Notes: generated by a model from the letters alone, not told the origin. A stretch of 64,000 bases of DNA from Bradyrhizobium sp. 164 (GCF_023073715.1 NZ_JADPKA010000097.1:1-64000); one strand, 5' to 3'; counted from the stretch's first letter, positions 35,700-44,724 are shown. Program-made: numbers and translations.

Positions 35700-38402
35700 C
35701 TACCCCGCCGCCCCCGCAAGCTTGCCCTGCTTCGCCGGCACTTCCGTCGTTGCAATCAACCGCTTCAGCTCGGGGATGCAGGAGCCGCAATTGGTGCCGG
35801 CCTTGAGCTTGCCGCCAATCTCGGCCGCGGTGCGCGCCCCGGCGGCGATGGTGTCGCAGATGGTGCCGCGGCCGACGCCGAAGCAGGCGCAGACGATCGG
35901 CCCGGTCGAGGCCGCGCCCTCCGTCGACTTGCCTGCCAGCAGCATGCGGCGCTGCTCGTCGGTGACGTGATCGGAGGCAAAGGCATTTCTGACCACTTCC
36001 CAATCGCCGGCATCATGCCCGGGGCCGACGAACAGGCAGGCCTCGATGCGATCGCCCGCGAACGAGGCTGCGCGATAGATGCCGCCGCCGAAATCGCGAT
36101 ATTCGGCAACGTCCTCGCCGGCGACGCCGTCGAGCCAGGCCGGCCAGCGCGATAGATCCGCATTGTCGGCGAACAGATAGCCGAAACCGCCGGGGACCGT
36201 GACGCGGGTCCACAACAGGTTCGGCGGCAGATCGAGCTGCTGTCGCGACAGCGCAAAGCCGCGAAAGACGTATTCGTAAGGCGCGATCGCGACTGGGGTC
36301 GCCTTGGACTCGGGCTGTCCGGAGAACGGATCCGTGAACGGCTGCACCAACGCCCCGACGCGGCCATGCGAGGCATTCATCGCGCTCCAGTGGATCGGAA
36401 CAAACAGCGTGCCGCGCTGCTGGCGTTCTGTGACAGCGACCTTCAGAATGCACTGGCCGTAATCAGTGCTGACGCGGGCATAGCCGTCATCGACGATGCC
36501 GTATTTGCTGGCGTCGTCCGGGTGGATCTCGACAAACGGCTCGGGCAGATGCGCGCCGAGCCGCTGGCTGAGGCCCGTGCGCGTCATGGTGTGCCACTGG
36601 TCGCGGATGCGTCCGGTATTGAGCCTCAGGGGACGCGAGGCGCCGGTCTCGCTGCGCAACGCCGGCACTTCCGGCGCGACGAAGCGGCCCTTGCCGTCAT
36701 TGGTGAAGAAGCCGCCATTCGCGAAGAAGCGCGCGCCGGGCGCCTCGCCTTGGCGCGCCGGCCACTGCACCGGCTTGAGGGCATCGAAAGCGTCGTCCGA
36801 CAGCGAGGTCAGGGCGCCGATGTCGAAATCACGGCTGCCGTCGTTCTCGAAGGCCGAGAGCGCCGCGTGCTCGCGAAAAATCTCGGCGGCCGATTTGTAG
36901 TTGAAGCTGTCGCCGAAGCCGAGACGTTTTGCGGTCTCGCTCAGGATCCACCAATCGGGGCGCGCCTCGCCGGGCGCCGGCAGGAACGAGCGCTGGCGCG
37001 AGATGCGGCGTTCGGAGTTGGTCACCGTGCCCGACTTCTCGCCCCAGGCGAGCGCCGGCAACAGCACATGCGGACCCGCCTCAACCGTGTCGTTGGAAAG
37101 CACGTTCTCGGAGACCACGAACAGCTCGAGCTTCTTCAGCGCCTCGCGCACGAAGTCGGCATCGGGCAGCGACACCGCGGGATTGGTGCCCATCACCCAA
37201 AGCGCCTTGACCTCGCCGCAGTCGATCGCCTCGAACAATTGCACTGCCTTCAATCCTTCATGGGTGGCGATGCGCGGCGCCTTCCAGAACCGTCTGACAC
37301 GATCGATGTCGGGCGGCGTGAAGCCCATATGGGCGGCAAGCATATTGGCGAGGCCGCCGACCTCGCGGCCGCCCATGGCGTTGGGCTGGCCGGTGAGCGA
37401 GAACGGCGAAGCGCCCGGCTTGCCAATGCGTCCCGTCGCAAGATGGCAGTTCAGGATCGCGTTGACCTTGTCGGTGCCCTGCGCCGACTGGTTGACGCCC
37501 TGCGAATAGAGCGTGACGACGCGCGGCGTGTCGCGGAACATCTGAAAGAAGGCCGCAACATCCTGTTCGGAGAGGCCCGTGGCCAGCGCGGTCGCAGTGA
37601 CGCTGCCAGCAATGTTGCGCGCGCGAGCCAGCGCATCGTCGAAACCCGAGGTGTTGTTCGCGATGTAGTTCTGATCCAGCGCGCCGTTGTCGGCGAGATG
37701 GATGAACAAGCCGGAAAACAGCGCGGTGTCGGTTCCGGGCTTGAGGCCGAGGAACAGATCGACGTCATCAGCGGTGTCGGTGCGGCGCGGATCGATCACG
37801 ATCATCCGCGCACCACGCTCCTGCCGGTTCTTCAGCATGCGCTGGAACAGCACGGGATGGCACCAGGCCGCATTCGATCCGACGAAGACCAGCAGGTCAG
37901 CCTGGTCGAGATCCTCGTAGCAGCCGGGCACAGTGTCGGCGCCGAAGGCGCGGCGATGACCGGCGACCGAGGACGACATGCACAGCCGCGAATTGGTGTC
38001 GACATTGGCGGTGCCCACAAAGCCCTTCATCAGCTTGTTGGCGACGTAATAGTCCTCGGTAAGCAATTGGCCGGAGAGATAGAACGCGACTGCGTCGGTG
38101 CCGTCGCGCGCCACGATGTGCTGCATGCGGTGGGCGACGTGATCGAGCGCATCGCTCCAGGCGACGCGCTCGAGCACGCCCTTGCAGCGGATCATCGGAT
38201 AGAGCAGACGGCTTTCGAGGCCGACGGTCTCGCCCAGCGCCGAGCCCTTCGAGCACAGCCGGCCGAAATTGGCGGGATGCTCGGGGTCGCCCGCGATAGC
38301 CGCGCCGCCCTTGCCGTCCGGCGTCGCCAACACGCCGCAGCCGACGCCGCAATAGGGACAGGTCGTCTTGGTCGTGCGGAGCGCGGGATCGATCGCCGTC
38401 AT
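35700..38402 (-). CDS. nasC: Assimilatory nitrate reductase catalytic subunit
   Basis: A 900-residue molybdoenzyme. The N-terminal [4Fe-4S] cysteines are Cys15, Cys18, Cys22 and Cys50 (TCPYCGVGC, RLCSKGS). Mo-bis-MGD domains follow (MGTNPAVSLPDADFVREAL, GEKSGTVTNSERR). A C-terminal BFD-like [2Fe-2S] module (CACFGVGRGTICDTI, NCGSCIPEL) is typical of NasA/NasC enzymes that take electrons from a NAD(P)H flavoprotein. ATG 38402 starts MTAIDPALR. It is the last gene after flp and narK, with 27 bp to flp, and reduces cytoplasmic nitrate to nitrite. Confidence 0.95.
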   Translation of the reverse strand: MTAIDPALRTTKTTCPYCGVGCGVLATPDGKGGAAIAGDPEHPANFGRLCSKGSALGETVGLESRLLYPMIRCKGVLERVAWSDALDHVAHRMQHIVARDGTDAVAFYLSGQLLTEDYYVANKLMKGFVGTANVDTNSRLCMSSSVAGHRRAFGADTVPGCYEDLDQADLLVFVGSNAAWCHPVLFQRMLKNRQERGARMIVIDPRRTDTADDVDLFLGLKPGTDTALFSGLFIHLADNGALDQNYIANNTSGFDDALARARNIAGSVTATALATGLSEQDVAAFFQMFRDTPRVVTLYSQGVNQSAQGTDKVNAILNCHLATGRIGKPGASPFSLTGQPNAMGGREVGGLANMLAAHMGFTPPDIDRVRRFWKAPRIATHEGLKAVQLFEAIDCGEVKALWVMGTNPAVSLPDADFVREALKKLELFVVSENVLSNDTVEAGPHVLLPALAWGEKSGTVTNSERRISRQRSFLPAPGEARPDWWILSETAKRLGFGDSFNYKSAAEIFREHAALSAFENDGSRDFDIGALTSLSDDAFDALKPVQWPARQGEAPGARFFANGGFFTNDGKGRFVAPEVPALRSETGASRPLRLNTGRIRDQWHTMTRTGLSQRLGAHLPEPFVEIHPDDASKYGIVDDGYARVSTDYGQCILKVAVTERQQRGTLFVPIHWSAMNASHGRVGALVQPFTDPFSGQPESKATPVAIAPYEYVFRGFALSRQQLDLPPNLLWTRVTVPGGFGYLFADNADLSRWPAWLDGVAGEDVAEYRDFGGGIYRAASFAGDRIEACLFVGPGHDAGDWEVVRNAFASDHVTDEQRRMLLAGKSTEGAASTGPIVCACFGVGRGTICDTIAAGARTAAEIGGKLKAGTNCGSCIPELKRLIATTEVPAKQGKLAGAAG

Positions 38403-38429
38403 ATCGAACTGCCTTATCAAGCCGCCTTG

Positions 38430-39647
38430 TCAAGCCGCCTTGGAGGGACGCGCTAGCGCGCGGCCGAACATCATGTCGGTGCGGATCGCCGCCACCTTGT
38501 CGCGATTGCGGATCAGTTCGAGATACCAGAGCGCATCGACGGTATCGCCGATCAGCACGGCACCGGTGAGCCGGCCGTCAGCAATGACGAGCTTCTTGTA
38601 GGTGCCGCGCCTGCGGTCGGTGAGCACGAGGCTCTCGCTGCCCTCGCCGCCCATGAAGTCGCCGGCCGAGAACACGCCGACGCCAGAGACTTTCAGATTG
38701 GTCGAGACCACACTGCCCTGGTAGGCGGCCGGACGGCCGGCCAGATGCCGCGCCAGCACCCGCGCCTGCTCGTAAGCCGGCTCGACCAGGCCATAGCAGA
38801 TGCCGCGATGCTCGGCGCATTCGCCCAGCGCGAAGATGTCGGGCGAAGCCGTCTGCATCACATCGTTGACGACGACGCCGCGGTTGACAGCGATGCCGGC
38901 GTCCTCGGCCAGTGCAACGTTCGGCTTGATGCCGGCGGCGAAGATCACGGCGTCGGCCTCGATACGGCTGCCATCGGCAAGCTCGACGGCCTCGACACGG
39001 CCCTCGCCATGAATGCGGGCGGTCGAGGCATTGAGCAGGATCCGGATGCCCTTGCGCTCGACCAGCGTCTTGAGCAGATCGGCGGCCGGCCCATCGAGCT
39101 GGCGCTCCATCAGCCGGTCCATCAGATGCAGCAGCGTCACCGGCGCGCCGGCCTTGGCAAGTCCATACGCCGCTTCGAGACCGAGCAGGCCGCCGCCGAC
39201 CACGATGACGCGCTTCTTCGCCGCAGCTAGCGTCAGCAACAGATCGACGTCGCGCGTATCGCGGAAAGTGTGCACGCCGGCTAAATCGGCGCCCGGCACG
39301 TTAAGCCGCAGCGGCGTCGAGCCGGTGGCGAGCACCAGCTTGGAATATTCCATGCTCTCCTCACCGGCGATCTTGAGCTCGCGGCGGCCGGTATCAATCT
39401 CGGTGACCCGATAACCGTAGCGCACCGTGACGCCGCGATGGCGCCACCAATCGGCCGGCCGGAGCTCGATCTCGTGCGAGCCGGTCTCGCCAGCCAGCAC
39501 GGATGAGAGCAGCACGCGGTTGTAAGCGAGCCGCGGCTCTTCGCCGATGACGGCGACCGCGTAGCGGCCGAGCGCGGTCTTGGCGAGCTCATCGACCAGT
39601 CGCGCGGCCGCCATACCGTTACCGACAATGACGAGCGGTTCACTCAT
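38430..39647 (-). CDS. flp: FAD-dependent NAD(P)H oxidoreductase of nitrate assimilation
   Basis: A 405-residue flavoprotein resembling the N-terminal half of NirB: FAD motif VIVGNGMAAARLVDEL, NAD motif VIVVGGGLLGLEAAYGL and DIFALGECAEH. It lacks the siroheme and Fe-S parts of nitrite reductase. By its place before nasC it matches the Flp protein known to feed electrons to NasC in Bradyrhizobium. AGGGAA precedes the ATG. The haemoglobin gene found beside flp in B. diazoefficiens is missing here. Confidence 0.9.
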   Translation of the reverse strand: MSEPLVIVGNGMAAARLVDELAKTALGRYAVAVIGEEPRLAYNRVLLSSVLAGETGSHEIELRPADWWRHRGVTVRYGYRVTEIDTGRRELKIAGEESMEYSKLVLATGSTPLRLNVPGADLAGVHTFRDTRDVDLLLTLAAAKKRVIVVGGGLLGLEAAYGLAKAGAPVTLLHLMDRLMERQLDGPAADLLKTLVERKGIRILLNASTARIHGEGRVEAVELADGSRIEADAVIFAAGIKPNVALAEDAGIAVNRGVVVNDVMQTASPDIFALGECAEHRGICYGLVEPAYEQARVLARHLAGRPAAYQGSVVSTNLKVSGVGVFSAGDFMGGEGSESLVLTDRRRGTYKKLVIADGRLTGAVLIGDTVDALWYLELIRNRDKVAAIRTDMMFGRALARPSKAA

Positions 39648-39678
39648 GGCAATTCCCTATTCCATAGCCTGCGGTGGA

Positions 39679-39704
39679 GCTTCTCCCCGCGTACGGGGAG
39701 AAGC
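39679..39704. repeat. REP-like hairpin in the narK-flp gap
   Basis: Perfect 11-bp arms GCTTCTCCCCG and CGGGGAGAAGC enclose CGTA. It occupies most of the 74-bp gap between narK and flp. Comparable hairpins are repeated intergenically in this genus, so it may be a REP remnant left where another gene was lost, or an mRNA-stability element between the two genes. Confidence 0.75.
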
Positions 39705-39721
39705 GAGCTTCGTACCGAGTG

Positions 39722-41101
39722 TCACACTCTTGCTTCCGCAAGGCTCGACGCGCCTTCACCCTGCGGGCTGCGACGCAGGTAGAACCACCAGGTCAGAGCG
39801 AGGCAGGAGGCGTAGAAGGCGAGATAGATCGCGAGCGCGAGCTGCGGTCCGCCGGTCAGGGCGATCGACTTGCCGAAGCCGGTCGGGATCAGGTAGCCGC
39901 CGACCGCGCCGATCGCACCGATGAAGCCGACCGCCGCGCCGCTCTCGATGCTCGCCGTCTTCAGCGCGAGTGCGCGCGCCGTATCACCCTTGCCGCGCAC
40001 CTTGAACAGATTCTCCTCGCGAAAGATCGAAGGGATCATGCGATAGGTCGAGCCGTTGCCGATGCCCGTCGTCACGAACAGGATCAGGAACATCGACAGG
40101 AAGCCGATGAAATCCTTCTGTCCCACGAAGTAGAGCACGCCAACCGTGGCGCCCGCCATCATGATGAAGTTCCAGAAGGTGATGATCGAGCCGCCGATCT
40201 TGTCGGCAAGCCAGCCGCCGAGCGGGCGCGAGAGCGAGCCGACCAGCGGTCCCATGAACGCGATCGAGATCGTCACGGCCGGGAATTGCGTCTTGATCAG
40301 CAGCGGGAACGCGGCGGAGTAGCCGATGAAGGATCCGAACGTGCCGATATAGAGGTACGCCATGATCCAGGTGTGCTTGCGCTTGACGATCGCGAGCTGG
40401 TTCTTCACCGACGATTTCGCCGAGGTCAGATTGTTCATGAAGAACACGGCGCCGAACACCGCGATCGCGATCGGCAGCACCCACATCAGGCCGGCGTTCT
40501 GGAGGAAGACGCCGTCGACGGGCGTGGCCTGGAACAGGTTGATGACCGCGAGCGTCATCAAGATCGGGGTCAAGAGCTGCACGCTGGAGACGCCGATATT
40601 GCCGCCGGCGGCGTTGAGGCCGAGCGCCCATCCCTTCATCCGGTCGGGGAAGAAGAAGGAGATGTTGGTCATGCTGGAGGCGAAATTGCCACCGCCAAGG
40701 CCCGCGGCCGAGGCAACCAGCAGCATCAGCCAGAACGGCGTGTCGGGTTGGCTCACGAAATAGGCAAGCGACAGCGTCGGAATAAACAGGATCGCTGCAC
40801 TGAAGACGGTCCAGTTGCGGCCCCCGAAGGTCGTCACGGCAAATGTGTAGGGGAAGCGCATCAGGGCGCCGATCAGGCCCGGCACGGCGACGAGCTGGAA
40901 CAGCTGGTCGGTGGTGTAGTGGAAGCCCGCCTGCGGCAGCTTGGTGGCGACGATGCTCCAGATCAGCCAGACCGAGAAGCCGATATGCTCGGCCACGATC
41001 GACCAGATCAGGTTGCGTCGCGCGATGGTCTTGCCAGTCGTATTCCAGAACGCCTCATCTTCGGGGCGCCAGTCTGAAATCCAGGTTGGATTCTTCGTCA
41101 T
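39722..41101 (-). CDS. narK: Nitrate/nitrite MFS transporter
   Basis: A 459-residue major-facilitator protein with about 12 membrane segments. The nitrate signatures are GLGGGNFASSMTNISFFFP and GIGNGSTYRMIPSIF, in the N- and C-halves. ATG 41101 has AGAAGGGA upstream. It is the first gene of narK-flp-nasC, with its own sigma54-like promoter and leader. It likely imports nitrate and/or exports nitrite alongside the NrtABC importer. Confidence 0.93.
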   Translation of the reverse strand: MTKNPTWISDWRPEDEAFWNTTGKTIARRNLIWSIVAEHIGFSVWLIWSIVATKLPQAGFHYTTDQLFQLVAVPGLIGALMRFPYTFAVTTFGGRNWTVFSAAILFIPTLSLAYFVSQPDTPFWLMLLVASAAGLGGGNFASSMTNISFFFPDRMKGWALGLNAAGGNIGVSSVQLLTPILMTLAVINLFQATPVDGVFLQNAGLMWVLPIAIAVFGAVFFMNNLTSAKSSVKNQLAIVKRKHTWIMAYLYIGTFGSFIGYSAAFPLLIKTQFPAVTISIAFMGPLVGSLSRPLGGWLADKIGGSIITFWNFIMMAGATVGVLYFVGQKDFIGFLSMFLILFVTTGIGNGSTYRMIPSIFREENLFKVRGKGDTARALALKTASIESGAAVGFIGAIGAVGGYLIPTGFGKSIALTGGPQLALAIYLAFYASCLALTWWFYLRRSPQGEGASSLAEARV

Positions 41102-41249
41102 TGAGTATCCCTTCTAGGCTCACCGCTGCGTCGTTGCAGGCTCAGCCTCCGGCCACGGAGGCACGCTCCGAGGCGTCACCCCGGTGGCGAGTTCACGATG
41201 CTGATTGATGATGTTGAGGGACGTCGTCGTTGGCGTCGCGCAATCACAT
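41102..41249 (-). promoter_or_regulatory. narK 5' leader with conserved motif and hairpin
   Basis: The stretch from the expected start (about 41239) to the narK ATG is about 138 nt. It carries CTGCAACGACGCA (minus strand, 41139-41127), identical in the nrtA leader, and a hairpin at 41145-41162 (GCCTCCG/CGGAGGC, loop TGGC). Shared leader elements in nitrate genes of this group are known targets of NasT-type antitermination, but I did not establish an ANTAR-type fold here. Confidence 0.5.
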
Positions 41250-41265
41250 TTCAATTTCCGTGCCA
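41250..41265 (-). promoter_or_regulatory. sigma54-type promoter of narK
   Basis: On the minus strand TGGCAC (41265-41260), N5, TTGAA (41254-41250) matches the -24/-12 consensus TGGCAC-N5-TTGCA with one mismatch. It is 111 bp from the midpoint of the paired enhancer at 41360-41392, an enhancer distance usual for NtrC-activated promoters. Confidence 0.72.
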
Positions 41266-41359
41266 GTTGCGCGCACGCTGGAAATATAGGGATTTCAGTA
41301 CGTTATTCGTATTGCCCGAATTTCTTGCAAGGCCTTTCCGCACGCTAAATTTGCGATTC

Positions 41360-41392
41360 GCTCAATCCTTGTGCGACGCACAAGGATTGAGC
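41360..41392. promoter_or_regulatory. Paired NtrC-like enhancer upstream of narK
   Basis: Two 15-bp elements, GCTCAATCCTTGTGC and GCACAAGGATTGAGC, are perfect inverted copies separated by GAC. Each fits GCNC-N7-GNGC, one base away from the NtrC consensus GCAC-N7-GTGC. Element centres are 18 bp apart. The same pair architecture lies upstream of nrtA/nirC at 44819-44851. The site lies between nrtC and narK. Confidence 0.7.
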
Positions 41393-41440
41393 GACATGTC
41401 AATTAATTAGGCGCGCGCATGTCGCGCGTTAACGCTTCGG

Positions 41441-42235
41441 TTACGCGGCCTCGATGAAGCGATGGCGCTCGTAGAGGAATTCGAGCACGCGCTGCCGGCA
41501 CTTCAAGTAGGTGGCGCTGGTCGCAAGCTCGAGCCGCTTGCGCGGCCGCGTTAGCGGCACCTCCAGCACCTCACCGATGCGCGCGCTCGGCCCATTTGTC
41601 ATCATGACGATGCGGTCGGACAACAGCACCGCCTCGTCCACGTCGTGAGTAATCATCAGGATGGTGTTGCCGAGCTTCTGATGCAGCGCCATCACGGAGT
41701 CCTGGAGATGCGCTCGGGTCAGCGCGTCGAGCGCGCCGAACGGCTCGTCGAGCAGCAGCACCTTCGGCTCCATCGCCAGCGCCCGCGCAATGCCGACGCG
41801 CTGCTTCATGCCGCCGGAGATTTCGGAAGGACGCTTGTCCCTGGCGTGGGCCATCTGCACCAGGCTGAGATTGTGCATCACCCAGGCGTCGCGTTCGGCG
41901 CGGGATTTGGTCCTGGAAAAGACCTTATCGACGCCGAGCCTGACGTTCTCGTAGACGGTCAGCCACGGCAGCAGGCTGTGGTTCTGGAACACGACGGCGC
42001 GATCGGGCCCCGGCGAGTTGACCTCGCGATTCTCCAGCAGCACGCCGCCGGTGGTCGCGCCGGTCAGGCCTGCGATGATGTTGAGCAGGGTCGACTTGCC
42101 GCAGCCGGAATGACCGATGATCGAGACATATTCGCCCTTCTCGATCGTCAGGTTGATCTCCTTGAGCACCTCCGTGGTGGCCGCGCCGCGGGTGAAGACC
42201 TTGTCGATGTGGTCGAGCTTCAAATAGGCGGTCAT
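41441..42235 (-). CDS. nrtC: Nitrate ABC transporter ATP-binding protein
   Basis: A 264-residue ATPase: Walker A GHSGCGKST, Q-loop FQNHSLLPW, signature ISGGMKQRVG, Walker B VLLLDEPFGALD and LMITHD switch His. ATG 42235 is the real start; the open frame upstream is an Arg-rich shadow of nrtB. There is no extra substrate-binding domain as in cyanobacterial NrtC, so it is NrtD-like in size. Last gene of nrtA-nrtB-nrtC, with 11 bp to nrtB. Confidence 0.93.
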   Translation of the reverse strand: MTAYLKLDHIDKVFTRGAATTEVLKEINLTIEKGEYVSIIGHSGCGKSTLLNIIAGLTGATTGGVLLENREVNSPGPDRAVVFQNHSLLPWLTVYENVRLGVDKVFSRTKSRAERDAWVMHNLSLVQMAHARDKRPSEISGGMKQRVGIARALAMEPKVLLLDEPFGALDALTRAHLQDSVMALHQKLGNTILMITHDVDEAVLLSDRIVMMTNGPSARIGEVLEVPLTRPRKRLELATSATYLKCRQRVLEFLYERHRFIEAA

Positions 42236-42246
42236 GTGCCCTCCTC

Positions 42247-43143
42247 TCAATTCTGCGCGGTGCCGCGGGTGACGAACTTGCCGATGCCCGCGATCAGGCG
42301 GTCCAGCACGAAGCCGACGATGCCCACATAAAACAGCGCCAGGATGATCTCGCTGATATGCGAGGAGTTCCAGGCGTCCCAGATGAAGAAGCCGATGCCG
42401 ACGCCGCCGATCAGCATTTCGGCGGCGACGATCGCGAGCCACGACAGGCCGATGCCGATGCGCAGGCCGGTGAAAATGTAGGGCGCGGCCGCCGGAATCA
42501 TGATCTTGGAGAAGAACTCGAGCGGATTGAGCTGCACCACGGCCGCGACGTTGCGATAGTCCTGCGGGATGTTGCGGATGCCGACCGCGGTGTTGATGAT
42601 GATCGGCCAGATCGAGGTGATGAAGATGACGAAGATCGCCGAGGGCTGGCCGTCGCGAAAGGCGGCGAGCGAGAGCGGCAGCCAGGCGAGCGGCGGGATG
42701 GTGCGCAGCACCTGGAATAGCGGATCGAGCCCGCGCATCGCCCAGACCGACTGTCCGACCAGCACGCCCAACGCGATGCCGGCGATCGCTGAGAGCGAAT
42801 AGCCGAAGGCGACGCGCTGGAGACTTGCGGAGAGATGCCAGAACAGGCCCTTGTCGATACCGCCATGGTCGAAGAACGGATCGAGGATCAGCTCCTTGGT
42901 GTCCTTGAACACCTTTGATGGTGGCGGCAGCGCCGAGCCGGCGCGGCGGCAGACCAGCTCCCAGACCAGCGTCAGCAGCGCGATCACGACCAGCGGCGGG
43001 ATCACGCGCGCGGCCGTCTGCCGCGCCATGCGTGCGTAAGCTTCGGTGCGCGGGGGACGCTTTGGCGTCATCGCGACGACCGGCGCGGCGCTGGCCGCAG
43101 GCGTCGCCGTTTCAATCTCAATCTTGGCGGCGGACATATTCAT
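42247..43143 (-). CDS. nrtB: Nitrate ABC transporter permease
   Basis: A 298-residue permease with about six hydrophobic segments. The EAA-type loop is near SIWPIIINTAVGIRNIPQDYRNVAAVV, a typical NrtB sequence. It has an extended polar N-terminus (about 45 residues) before the first membrane segment. It lies between nrtA and nrtC. Confidence 0.93.
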   Translation of the reverse strand: MNMSAAKIEIETATPAASAAPVVAMTPKRPPRTEAYARMARQTAARVIPPLVVIALLTLVWELVCRRAGSALPPPSKVFKDTKELILDPFFDHGGIDKGLFWHLSASLQRVAFGYSLSAIAGIALGVLVGQSVWAMRGLDPLFQVLRTIPPLAWLPLSLAAFRDGQPSAIFVIFITSIWPIIINTAVGIRNIPQDYRNVAAVVQLNPLEFFSKIMIPAAAPYIFTGLRIGIGLSWLAIVAAEMLIGGVGIGFFIWDAWNSSHISEIILALFYVGIVGFVLDRLIAGIGKFVTRGTAQN

Positions 43144-43204
43144 TGCAATCTCTCTCCGGCTTCAAAAGACGATGCGGCCGCGCAAAGGCGGCCGCTGGCC
43201 CCCA

Positions 43205-44524
43205 TCAGACTTCGACACGTTTGATCGCGAGCGACTTCAGATAAGCAGCCGGATTTTCCGGATCGAATACCTTGCCGTCGAAGAAGGTTTCCTTGCCGCG
43301 CGAGGTGGAGGCCGGGATCTCGGAGGCCGCGACACCGAGCGTCTTGGCCGCATCGCGCCACATGTCCTCGCGATTGACCTTGGCGATCAGCGCCTTGGTG
43401 TCGAAATTCGCCTCGTACTTGCCCCAGCGGATGTCCTCGGTGAGGAACCAGAGATCGTGGCTCTGGAAGGGGTACGAGGCGAAGTCGCGCCAGTACTTCA
43501 TGATGTGTGGAGAGTTCTCCACCACCTTGCCGGGGATGCCGTAGTCGAACTTGCCTGCGGTACGATCGAGCACGTCCTCGACCGGGCAGTTCATCCACTG
43601 CCGCTTGCCCATGATGGCGGCAAGCTCGGCCTTGTTCTCGGCCTTGTCGGCCCATTGCTGGGCTTCCATCACCGCCATCAATAGCGCCTTGGCGGCCTTT
43701 GGGTATTTGTCGACGAAGGCGGCGCGCATGCCGAAGGATTTCTCCGGATGCTTATTCCAGAGCTCGCCGGTCGTTACCGCGGTGTAGCCGATATTCTGAT
43801 GGATCAGCTGCAGATTCCAGGGCTCGCCGACGCAGAAGCAGTCCATGGTGCCGACCTTCATGTTGGCCACCATCTGCGGCGGCGGCACGACGATGGTCTC
43901 GATGTCCTTGTCGGGATCGATGCCGCCGGCGGCGAGCCAGTAGCGGATCCAGAGATCATGCGTGCCACCGGGAAAGGTCATTGCCGCCTTCACGGCCTTG
44001 CCGGACGCCTTCTTCTTGTCCAGCGCAGCCTTGAAGGGCGTCGCATCGACGCCGAGCTTGAGGTCAGCATATTCGTTCGCAACGGAGATGCACTGGCTAT
44101 CGAGATTGAGCCGGGCCAGGATGTACATCGGCGTCGGCTGGTTGTTCTGCGTCACCTTGCCGGCCGAGATCAGATACGGCATCGGGGTGAGGATATGTGC
44201 GCCGTCGATGCCATTGCCTTCGGAGCCGAGCACGAGGTTGTCGCGCGTCGTGCCCCAGGAGGCCTGCTTCTGCACGTCGACGTCGGGCATGCCGTGCTTG
44301 GCGAACAGCCCCTTGTCCCTGGCGACGAACAGCGGGCCAGCGTCGCTGAGCGCGATGAAGCCGAGCTTGGCGCCCTTGACCTCAGGGCCTGCCTCCTGCG
44401 CGAAGACGCCGGCGGGAAAATTCAGTTTTGCGGCGGCGAGAAGTGCGGCGGTAGCGCCGGTCGCCTTCATCAATTGGCGGCGGCTAAGCCCGTTATCCGA
44501 GGGCCGGCGGGTGCGCTTGGTCAT
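43205..44524 (-). CDS. nrtA: Nitrate-binding periplasmic protein, Tat-exported
   Basis: A 439-residue binding protein. The N-terminus has a twin-arginine signal (LSRRQLMKATGATAALLAAA), so it is exported folded. NrtA/CmpA features include KLGFIALSDAGPLFVARDKGLFAKHGM, KQASWGTTRDNLVLG and CVGEPWNLQLIHQNIGYTAV. It captures nitrate (or nitrite) for NrtB/NrtC. It is the first gene of nrtABC and has a leader of about 170 nt after a sigma54-like promoter. Confidence 0.94.
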   Translation of the reverse strand: MTKRTRRPSDNGLSRRQLMKATGATAALLAAAKLNFPAGVFAQEAGPEVKGAKLGFIALSDAGPLFVARDKGLFAKHGMPDVDVQKQASWGTTRDNLVLGSEGNGIDGAHILTPMPYLISAGKVTQNNQPTPMYILARLNLDSQCISVANEYADLKLGVDATPFKAALDKKKASGKAVKAAMTFPGGTHDLWIRYWLAAGGIDPDKDIETIVVPPPQMVANMKVGTMDCFCVGEPWNLQLIHQNIGYTAVTTGELWNKHPEKSFGMRAAFVDKYPKAAKALLMAVMEAQQWADKAENKAELAAIMGKRQWMNCPVEDVLDRTAGKFDYGIPGKVVENSPHIMKYWRDFASYPFQSHDLWFLTEDIRWGKYEANFDTKALIAKVNREDMWRDAAKTLGVAASEIPASTSRGKETFFDGKVFDPENPAAYLKSLAIKRVEV

Positions 44525-44539
44525 AGGCAGGTCGTCCTT

Positions 44540-44552
44540 TGCGTCGTTGCAG
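44540..44552 (-). promoter_or_regulatory. Conserved leader motif of nrtA
   Basis: CTGCAACGACGCA on the minus strand is identical over 13 nt to the narK leader motif, 16 nt from the nrtA ATG (26 nt in narK). Conservation in two otherwise different leaders implies an RNA- or translation-level signal shared by nitrate genes. Confidence 0.55.
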
Positions 44553-44708
44553 AATTGATGGCTTCAGTGCACACGATCAGCCCGTCCGTCCGGCGGCGCC
44601 GTATTTGGCGCATGCGAACGCACGACCGGGGAAACCCCCGTCCGGTGGCGTCGGCAAGTCGGATGAGAAGTCTCGCGGGACGGCTTCAATGGCGTCGGCA
44701 CGGAACTA

Positions 44709-44724
44709 TTCAAGCTTCGTGCCA
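44709..44724 (-). promoter_or_regulatory. sigma54-type promoter of nrtABC
   Basis: On the minus strand TGGCAC (44724-44719), N5, TTGAA (44713-44709), one mismatch from TGGCAC-N5-TTGCA and nearly the same as the narK promoter. It is 111 bp from the midpoint of the paired enhancer at 44819-44851. Confidence 0.72.

Noticed and set aside
36366..38456. A 696-codon open frame opposite nasC
   Set aside because: It is entirely antisense to a gene with clear Mo-enzyme motifs; its product is Arg/His/Gly-rich with no recognisable domain, as expected from GC-rich codon shadowing.
41360..41392. The narK-upstream palindrome as an intrinsic terminator of an unknown upstream transcript
   Set aside because: No T-run follows on either strand, and the same pair occurs at 44819-44851 at the same distance from another sigma54-type promoter, so an enhancer fits better.
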